DNA from: Acinetobacter celticus
GTDB taxonomy: Bacteria; Pseudomonadota; Gammaproteobacteria; Pseudomonadales; Moraxellaceae
Length of the DNA: 50,603 nucleotides
Reading direction: 5' to 3'
NCBI RefSeq assembly: GCF_001707755.1
Contig: NZ_MBDL01000003.1
Coordinates: 1 to 50,603, forward strand
Part shown: piece after piece, positions 45,750 to 50,603 of the stretch
Position numbering within the stretch: the first letter of the stretch is position 1
Layout of the letters: each line of letters opens with the position of its first letter
Notes under the pieces: generated by a model
The model's input: the letters and a program-made list of their open reading frames with translations, nothing else
The model's database searches: none
Told to the model about the DNA's origin: nothing
Program-made: the position numbers and the translations under genes

Positions 45750-46400
45750 ATGTCAGTCGAACCCGCACCTCCTCAAGGAATCACACTGTATAGTCATGCA
45801 GATGATTTTCGATCTCATTGGATCCGATATGTCCTTACAGAGAAGCAAATTAAATATCATTTAATTATCGTTGACGAAGAAGATGAAGATCTAGCCAGCC
45901 TGAATCCTTACAATCAACTTCCTATGTTGCTAGAAAATGAACTAAAATTATTCAATACCAATATTATTTCTGAATATTTAGACGATCGTTATCGTCAAAA
46001 TAAACTGTATGCCGATGCTCCAATGCCCCGCGCAGAACAGCGTCAGTATATTTGGCGCTTTGAGCAAGACTGGCTGAGTTTGGCCGATCTTATTCTTCGT
46101 CACCCAGATACACTTGATGCTACAGCAAAAAAAATGGCGCAGAAAAAACTCAAAGATACTTTGGTGTCTTTAACCCCACTATTTCAGCATTTCCCTTTCT
46201 TTATGTCTGAACATTTCAGTATTTTAGATTGTATGCTGGCCCCTATTTTTTTACGCTTAAAATCTATGGGAATTGAACTTCCGGCCCAGCAATGTCGCCC
46301 AATTCACTTATATTGCCAACGTATTTTTAACCGTCCTGCTTTTGTAAAGTCTATGACGCTGCAGGAAAAAAACCGTTACAGTGATTTACTGACTAATTAA
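45750..46400 (+). CDS. sspA: stringent starvation protein A
   Basis: RNA polymerase-associated protein with a glutathione S-transferase fold; it lacks GST activity in characterised members and modulates transcription in starvation and acid stress. The 216-residue product has the thioredoxin-like N-terminal domain with GITLYSHADDFRSHWIRYVL, the LNPYNQLPMLL segment and a helical C-terminal domain with FSILDCMLAPIFLRLKSMGI. It is followed by sspB after 11 bases, the usual pair. Confidence 0.93.
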   Translation: MSVEPAPPQGITLYSHADDFRSHWIRYVLTEKQIKYHLIIVDEEDEDLASLNPYNQLPMLLENELKLFNTNIISEYLDDRYRQNKLYADAPMPRAEQRQYIWRFEQDWLSLADLILRHPDTLDATAKKMAQKKLKDTLVSLTPLFQHFPFFMSEHFSILDCMLAPIFLRLKSMGIELPAQQCRPIHLYCQRIFNRPAFVKSMTLQEKNRYSDLLTN

Positions 46401-46411
46401 TAGAGTACGTT

Positions 46412-46840
46412 ATGTCTGAACAAGAATTGAATCTAAGCCCAACTCGACCTTATATGACCCGTGCCATTTATGAATGGCTCTGTGATAACCAATTAACGCC
46501 TTACTTACTGGTCGATGCCACGCAGCCCAACACCATGGTACCAGAGCAGTTTATTCAAGATGGGCAAATCACTTTAAATCTTGCACCACATGCTATTCAT
46601 GCACTAAACATGGGCAATGATGCCATTACCTTCTCTGCACGATTTGGTGGAGTTTCACGTAATCTTTATATCCCCTTTTCTGCTGTATTGGGTCTCTATG
46701 CCCGTGAAAATAGTCAGGGCTTATTCTTTGACCCAAGTGAGTATCAGCATATCCAAAACAATGAAGATGCTTTAAAATCAAGTACTGAAGAAAAACCTGA
46801 ACAGCCGAAGAAGAAATCAAGCTTAAGGCTACTAGATTAA
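46412..46840 (+). CDS. sspB: ClpXP adaptor SspB
   Basis: Tethers ssrA-tagged proteins to ClpXP. A 142-residue protein with the folded N-terminal substrate-binding domain (about 1-110: RPYMTRAIYEWLCDNQLTPYLLVDA, LNLAPHAIHALNMGNDAITFSARFGG, YIPFSAVLGLYARENSQGLFF), a Glu/Lys-rich flexible linker, and the short C-terminal ClpX-docking tail SSLRLLD, which corresponds to the LRVVK-type motif of E. coli. It lies between sspA and a hypothetical gene in one operon. Confidence 0.95.
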   Translation: MSEQELNLSPTRPYMTRAIYEWLCDNQLTPYLLVDATQPNTMVPEQFIQDGQITLNLAPHAIHALNMGNDAITFSARFGGVSRNLYIPFSAVLGLYARENSQGLFFDPSEYQHIQNNEDALKSSTEEKPEQPKKKSSLRLLD

Positions 46841-46858
46841 TAATGATGGAGTAAAAAG

Positions 46859-47500
46859 ATGGCTTTTGACTTAGTACAATATTTTGTTGAACAAATTAAC
46901 ACTCAAAGGCCAGAACTTCTTAGCCAATTTAGCAAAGAGGAAAAGCGACATTATATTTCAGAAATTAATGCCCTCACCTTAGGCGAGCTAATTACACAAT
47001 GGCGCGCAAATGATAAAAAAGCTTATCAAGAAATCACCCAGCCAGATGAGCTTTTCATCCAAGAAGTTGCACGCCACTTAACCACTTCAAAAGAAAATAA
47101 GTCCACTTTACCTCATACAGAACTCGAATCGACTACAGTAGCCATTTTCGGTCTACAACTAGCTGAATTAAAACAACTTCATGATACAGCCAATCACAAC
47201 TTACACAGTATTCGCGAATTACTACTTGGGCAAGTTGAGCATCTAGCCGGCATGGCCGATGATTGGGTTTGGTCAACAAACAATCTTTTAGAACTAAAAG
47301 GATCTAAACCCTTTATTGAAGATGAGATATCATTAGAGGCATCAATGAAGGAGTTTAATGATATGGTTAATCAACACTCAGATCATAAACAGGTAGAAAT
47401 TATTCAATCAATACCTGTTTGGTCAAAAATTCTAGAGCCGATTGTCGCCCTTATCATTCTTTGGTTTTTATATTCTATGGCTTGTAATATTTTTGCATAA
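46859..47500 (+). CDS. tail-anchored hypothetical protein downstream of sspB
   Basis: Not recognised. The 213-residue product is soluble and rich in helix for about 185 residues, then has one C-terminal membrane segment (ILEPIVALIILWFLYSMA, about 190-207) and a short end, so it is probably tail-anchored with its bulk in the cytoplasm. GGAG lies about 8 bases before the ATG, and the gene starts 18 bases after sspB. A hairpin terminator follows. The operon context suggests co-expression with sspAB but not a specific role. Confidence 0.7.
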   Translation: MAFDLVQYFVEQINTQRPELLSQFSKEEKRHYISEINALTLGELITQWRANDKKAYQEITQPDELFIQEVARHLTTSKENKSTLPHTELESTTVAIFGLQLAELKQLHDTANHNLHSIRELLLGQVEHLAGMADDWVWSTNNLLELKGSKPFIEDEISLEASMKEFNDMVNQHSDHKQVEIIQSIPVWSKILEPIVALIILWFLYSMACNIFA

Positions 47501-47527
47501 ATAGAACTAAAGAACAAAAATTAAAAG

Positions 47528-47549
47528 AACAGACTTGTCTGTTTTTTTA
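47528..47549 (+). terminator. terminator of the sspA-sspB-orf operon
   Basis: Stem AACAGA / TCTGTT with loop CTTG followed by five more Ts. Confidence 0.8.
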
Positions 47550-47811
47550 ATTTCCAAAGATCAGATTAAGTCTAAAAAAAAAATACTATGTTTGTTTTTT
47601 GTAATTTAAATTCAAATCAATACTATATAACTAAAAAAATACTCAAAATTACATTTATTTACACTCTTATTTCCTTAGCTAACTAGTCCAGATTTAAGTT
47701 TTAAAAGCACAAAATATCTAAAAAATGATAACAAAATCACATTAATAATTTAGAATCACTCAACTCTCTTTTAAATAAATATTATCTCTTTCTCCTAATA
47801 AAATATTTCTA

Positions 47812-47839
47812 TTGAAAACTATTTACCCTTTTCTATAAT
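47812..47839 (+). promoter_or_regulatory. promoter of the Roadblock/GTPase cluster
   Basis: TTGAAA (47812-47817), 16-base spacer and a perfect TATAAT (47834-47839), about 80 bases before the first ATG. Confidence 0.7.
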
Positions 47840-47921
47840 GAAATTAAGCAAAGACTAAAAGTTTTAAAATCGTTGCTTAGATAAAATTTATAATTATGTA
47901 TGACCAATAAGAGAGAAAAAT

Positions 47922-48281
47922 ATGGCTAAAGTTTCATTAGATTCACTCACAGGTATTGATGGTTTTTATGCGGCAGCTTTAGTAGATGGAGAAAGTGGCT
48001 TAGCCCTTGCCACACAAGGGGGTGGAGACATTGATTTAGAACTTGCAGCGGCAGGTAATACCGAGGTTGTAAGAGCTAAAAGACGTGTCGCCCAATCACT
48101 TAATTTAAATGACCATATTGTTGATATTCTTATTACTTTAGGAAAACAATATCATCTTATCCGTCCATTAGAAAAAAATGAAAATGTTTTTCTATATTTA
48201 GTCCTAGACCGAGCAAAAGCTAACTTAGCCATGGCTCGTCATGAACTAAAATCTTATGAAAAAGAGCTAGATTTCAATTGA
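47922..48281 (+). CDS. Roadblock/LC7-like protein A
   Basis: A 119-residue protein that looks like a Roadblock/LC7 domain, the fold that acts with small Ras-like GTPases (for example MglB with MglA). Fold cues are [25 protein letters not shown] (a beta-hairpin with the D-G-E-S-G-L turn), the helix [22 protein letters not shown], then [16 protein letters not shown] and [20 protein letters not shown], which follow the beta-alpha-beta order of the domain. AGAGAG lies before the ATG and a good promoter is upstream. It is the first of four genes in a putative GTPase cluster, separated from the rest by a hairpin. Confidence 0.75.
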   Translation: MAKVSLDSLTGIDGFYAAALVDGESGLALATQGGGDIDLELAAAGNTEVVRAKRRVAQSLNLNDHIVDILITLGKQYHLIRPLEKNENVFLYLVLDRAKANLAMARHELKSYEKELDFN

Positions 48282-48289
48282 TTCAAAAT

Positions 48290-48318
48290 AATCCCCTTTA
48301 TTCAATATAAAGGGGATT
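48290..48318 (+). terminator. intra-operon hairpin between Roadblock A and the next gene
   Basis: Perfect 12-bp stem AATCCCCTTTAT / ATAAAGGGGATT with a 5-base loop. The following T-tract is weak (TTAAC), so it is more likely a partial terminator or RNA-processing or stability hairpin than a full stop. Confidence 0.5.
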
Positions 48319-48369
48319 TAACACCCACTATTGCAAATAGCATAATCTAGAAATTAATAGAGGGATAAT

Positions 48370-49362
48370 ATGAGTAAGCGATATATTAATATTGCTATTA
48401 CTGGTTTGAATATTCAAGATTCTGTTGAATTAAAAAATCAGCTTTGCAATATAATTCAAAACAACTTAATTATTCAATGGAAAAAAGCTTCTGATATTAA
48501 TTTGGATTGCTTATTTATTCATGAAACCTTTTTTAATACAGATGGCATACAAAACCTACTGAGTAAAACAAATTTTCCTTGGCTAAAAATATCAAAAAAC
48601 ACTCAATTAAGTGGAAAAGTCCAAGACAACACTTTATATCTTCCTTTAGAAAAGGAAAATGAACTTCATCATTGGCTGAATCAACATATTATTAATAAAT
48701 CACCAGATAGCCAGACGAATGATGAGGTACAAGCACAATCTCATTCTACAGAACAGACCCTGCAGATTGAACAACCGCATCATTTTAATGAACGCTTTTT
48801 CAAGCAAATGCTAACAGACTTACCTAAAAACAAACTACATCTTTATGATAATCAAGGCTCGATAGCAATCATTGATATTGAAAATAACTCTGTCTGGTCT
48901 AATCCAAATCGTTTACAACCAACAACTGATCTTAGTTTCAAATACGACCTAGCCTCTACTTCTGATTTAGTCAAAGTCGACAGAACAGAGAGTGTTATTT
49001 TACAAGATTGGCTTTGGAATTTATTTTGGAATTCTCCAGAATTTTATCAAATTTGCCCTGAAGATGGCCATTACCGCATTCATTTTTGGCCAAAACCTAT
49101 TAATAAAAGCCAACGAAAAAAAATATTTAAGCTTTCTGCATGTTTTATTCAAGGTGCAAAAATTTCTAAAATTGCAGAACAACAAAATATCCCAATTCAT
49201 TTTATTCGACAATTCATTGCCGCCAATATTGCAATCAATAATATTAGCAAAATTAATATTTGGGATACTCATTACACCCCACCTGAAGTTCACGAGACTC
49301 AGGCAGATAACAGCTTTATTCAAAGCTTCATTGGAAAGTTGCGCAAAAAATTTGGCTTTTAA
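48370..49362 (+). CDS. unknown protein of the GTPase cluster with possible C-terminal HTH
   Basis: I do not recognise this 330-residue protein. The N-terminal 110 residues look alpha/beta (KRYINIAITGLNIQDSVELK, then LDCLFIHETF), followed by a polar linker (SPDSQTNDEVQAQSHSTEQ). The C-terminal ~200 residues include VILQDWLWNLFWNSPEFYQI, HYRIHFWPKP and a helix pair, KISKIAEQQNIPIHFIRQFIAANIAINNIS, that reads like a winged helix-turn-helix; the end is basic (KLRKKFGF). It has GAGGGATAAT before the ATG and is 12 bases upstream of the GTPase gene. It is probably a partner or effector in the cluster (inference). Confidence 0.6.
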   Translation: MSKRYINIAITGLNIQDSVELKNQLCNIIQNNLIIQWKKASDINLDCLFIHETFFNTDGIQNLLSKTNFPWLKISKNTQLSGKVQDNTLYLPLEKENELHHWLNQHIINKSPDSQTNDEVQAQSHSTEQTLQIEQPHHFNERFFKQMLTDLPKNKLHLYDNQGSIAIIDIENNSVWSNPNRLQPTTDLSFKYDLASTSDLVKVDRTESVILQDWLWNLFWNSPEFYQICPEDGHYRIHFWPKPINKSQRKKIFKLSACFIQGAKISKIAEQQNIPIHFIRQFIAANIAINNISKINIWDTHYTPPEVHETQADNSFIQSFIGKLRKKFGF

Positions 49363-49374
49363 AGGATAAATTCG

Positions 49375-49914
49375 ATGATTCTTCAGCAGTATAAAATTGT
49401 TTTTGCAGGTTCTATGGGTGCAGGTAAAACTGAGGCGATCCGCTCACTGTCTGATATCCCTGTATTACTCACAGAAGCTTTTAATACAGATACAAATAGC
49501 CATTCCAAGTTAGAAACAACAGTGGGTATTGATTATGGTGAAGTCAGTTTAGAAGATAATATTAAAATTGGTCTATATGGGACTCCAGGACAAAGCCGAT
49601 TTGACTTTATTTGGCCTGTTATTTGTCGTGGCGCAATCGGTGCTATTATCCTAATTGATCACAATACTGAATCACCACTCGAAGAACTAGAGAAATATTT
49701 AGAGACCTTTCAAAATTATACAGAAAACATTGCCATAGGGATTACGCATGTTGACAACTCTTCTAAATCTACAGCTTTCTACAAAGATTGGTTAGTCAGT
49801 CAAGATTTATTTTCACCACTTTTTTTTATTGATGCACGAAAAAAAGATGATGTTTTATTACTTTTAGAAGCATTAATTACCTCTGTAGAAATCAATCACA
49901 ACCTATTAACCTAA
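49375..49914 (+). CDS. small Ras-like GTPase (MglA/conservon-like)
   Basis: A 179-residue single-domain GTPase. G1/P-loop GSMGAGKT (12-19), a switch I region TTVGIDYGE (48-56), G3 GTPGQ (69-73), G4-like THVD (124-127) instead of NKxD, and G5-like DAR (153-155) are visible. The GIDYGE and TPGQ pattern resembles small GTPases of Roadblock-linked modules such as MglA and streptomycete conservons. There is no membrane helix or secretion signal. AAGGATAAATTCG precedes the ATG. It is 11 bases from the next Roadblock gene; nucleotide-switch function is predicted, not shown. Confidence 0.82.
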   Translation: MILQQYKIVFAGSMGAGKTEAIRSLSDIPVLLTEAFNTDTNSHSKLETTVGIDYGEVSLEDNIKIGLYGTPGQSRFDFIWPVICRGAIGAIILIDHNTESPLEELEKYLETFQNYTENIAIGITHVDNSSKSTAFYKDWLVSQDLFSPLFFIDARKKDDVLLLLEALITSVEINHNLLT

Positions 49915-49925
49915 AAGGAATAATC

Positions 49926-50345
49926 ATGTTTGGTATTCAAGAAAATAGGGTTGCTCCACCACATTTAATTCAAAAAGCAAAAACTGAAATACAAAATATA
50001 ATGAGCAATACTCGTGGTATCCACTTTATTATGGTCTGCTCTAATGATGGCTTTGAACTTACCAGCCTCTATAAAAAAGAAAATTATAACAATAGTAAGC
50101 TTGCCGCTGTAGGAAGTTCAATATTGGCTATGGTAACTGCCTTTACAAAGGAAATTCATTTAACAGGCTGTCAAACTCTAACTCTAGATGCAGAAAATGG
50201 AAAAGCAATATTGAGCTCAGTCGCGTCACCTCAGCATCCTTTAATTATTATTGTACTTGCTGAAAAAGATGTTCTATTAGGCCAAATACTTTATATGTTA
50301 AAACGTGCATCTCATGCTATTGAAACTTTTGATACACGGCTTTAA
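49926..50345 (+). CDS. Roadblock/LC7-like protein B
   Basis: A 139-residue protein with Roadblock/LC7 layout: an N-terminal helix (LIQKAKTEIQNIMSNTRG), then IHFIMVCSNDGFELTSL, where S-N-D-G-F-E replaces the usual D-x-D-G turn. The helix SKLAAVGSSILAMVTAFTKEI follows, then QTLTLDAENGKAILSSVASPQHPLIIIVLAEKDVLLGQILYMLKRASHAI. It is diverged from Roadblock A in the same cluster. AAGGAATAATC lies upstream of the ATG. In known systems such proteins act as GAP or regulator of the partner GTPase. Confidence 0.78.
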   Translation: MFGIQENRVAPPHLIQKAKTEIQNIMSNTRGIHFIMVCSNDGFELTSLYKKENYNNSKLAAVGSSILAMVTAFTKEIHLTGCQTLTLDAENGKAILSSVASPQHPLIIIVLAEKDVLLGQILYMLKRASHAIETFDTRL

Positions 50346-50382
50346 TTGTTTTCTTATATTTTTTCATTTTTCTTTCCTGCAT

Positions 50383-50418
50383 AAAAACCCCCTCAGTCTT
50401 GTGACTGAGGGGGTTTTT
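50383..50418. terminator. bidirectional terminator between the Roadblock cluster and the rRNA operon
   Basis: A 16-bp perfect stem AAAAACCCCCTCAGTC / GACTGAGGGGGTTTTT with loop TTGT. It ends both the converging Roadblock B gene and the rRNA transcript. Confidence 0.95.
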
Positions 50419-50429
50419 AGAATTAATGA

Positions 50430-50544
50430 GCTGGCGATGACTTACTCTCACATGGGTAACCCCACACTACCATCAGCGCAAAGAGGTTTCACTTCTGAGT
50501 TCGGGAAGGGATCAGGTGGTTCACTCTTGCTATTGTCGCCAGCA
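50430..50544 (-). rRNA. rrf: 5S ribosomal RNA
   Basis: On the minus strand the RNA starts TGCTGGCGACAATAGC, has the conserved GAACTCAGAAGTGAAAC core in the middle and ends TCATCGCCAGC, with both ends pairing. It has about 115 bases. The rest of the operon (23S and 16S) would lie to the right, beyond the window; bases 50545-50603 are the 23S-5S spacer. Confidence 0.95.
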
Positions 50545-50603
50545 CAACTGTTTATGACTACTCGCTATGGTCTTAATTACGTTGCTTACGCTTCGTTGTG
50601 CCT

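Larger units (their letters stand above)
47501..47921. other. intergenic region before the Roadblock/GTPase cluster
   Basis: No gene is seen in 421 bases. It contains the terminator of the sspA operon at its left end, an extremely AT-rich middle, and a good promoter at 47812-47839 that leads into the Roadblock gene with a leader of about 75 bases. Confidence 0.7.

Noticed and set aside
1..50603. CRISPR arrays, tRNA genes, insertion sequences or prophage
   Set aside because: No spaced identical repeats, cloverleaf-like sequences, transposase or phage frames were seen.

Overview
The window looks like chromosomal DNA of an Acinetobacter-type gammaproteobacterium. The evidence is an AT-rich composition, an OmpA almost identical in layout to the Acinetobacter Omp38/OmpA porin, a membrane-bound PQQ glucose dehydrogenase of the Acinetobacter Gcd type, and a 5S rRNA and housekeeping genes of gammaproteobacterial type. 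The species cannot be fixed from what is visible. There is no CRISPR array, prophage, integron or insertion sequence. Most of it is core genome with metabolic and transport genes, and strong A-tract/hairpin/T-tract terminators, several of them bidirectional, separate the units.

Left part (1-11 kb): the 5-prime end of a carbohydrate porin gene, mutM-ppiC (DNA repair glycosylase and parvulin), mscL, typA/bipA, a xanthine permease, rsmC-lysP, a C39-like cysteine peptidase of unknown role and ompA. Middle part (11-30 kb): an orphan pseudopilin, an acetyl-CoA acetyltransferase, a VOC protein, cysI with a DUF934 partner, a porin-gcd pair for periplasmic sugar oxidation, then an acyl-CoA module. That module has an alpha-methylacyl-CoA racemase-like gene divergent from an AraC regulator, followed by a thiolase and a FadB-like multifunctional enzyme. 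An Lrp regulator divergent from a LysE-type exporter, and a small membrane protein with a His/Met-rich tail, follow.

Right part (29-46 kb): a methyltransferase and GNAT pair, a PAQR/hemolysin-III protein, an MHS-family transporter, a metallophosphoesterase, a lipoprotein-like phospholipase D/cardiolipin synthase, a PlsC-type acyltransferase, hflX, an LrgA/LrgB pair, three tandem secreted DUF2147 paralogues, pdxA-rsmA-apaH, rplM-rpsI and sspA-sspB.

The most interesting stretch is the last 3 kb (47.8-50.35 kb). A well-formed promoter precedes four genes: a Roadblock/LC7-like protein, a 330-residue protein of unknown family with a possible C-terminal helix-turn-helix, a small Ras-like GTPase, and a second, diverged Roadblock/LC7 protein. 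By gene content this resembles MglA/MglB polarity modules and streptomycete conservons, but the gene order and the unknown protein differ. An intra-operon hairpin separates the first gene from the other three. The cluster converges on the end of an rRNA operon (5S on the minus strand).
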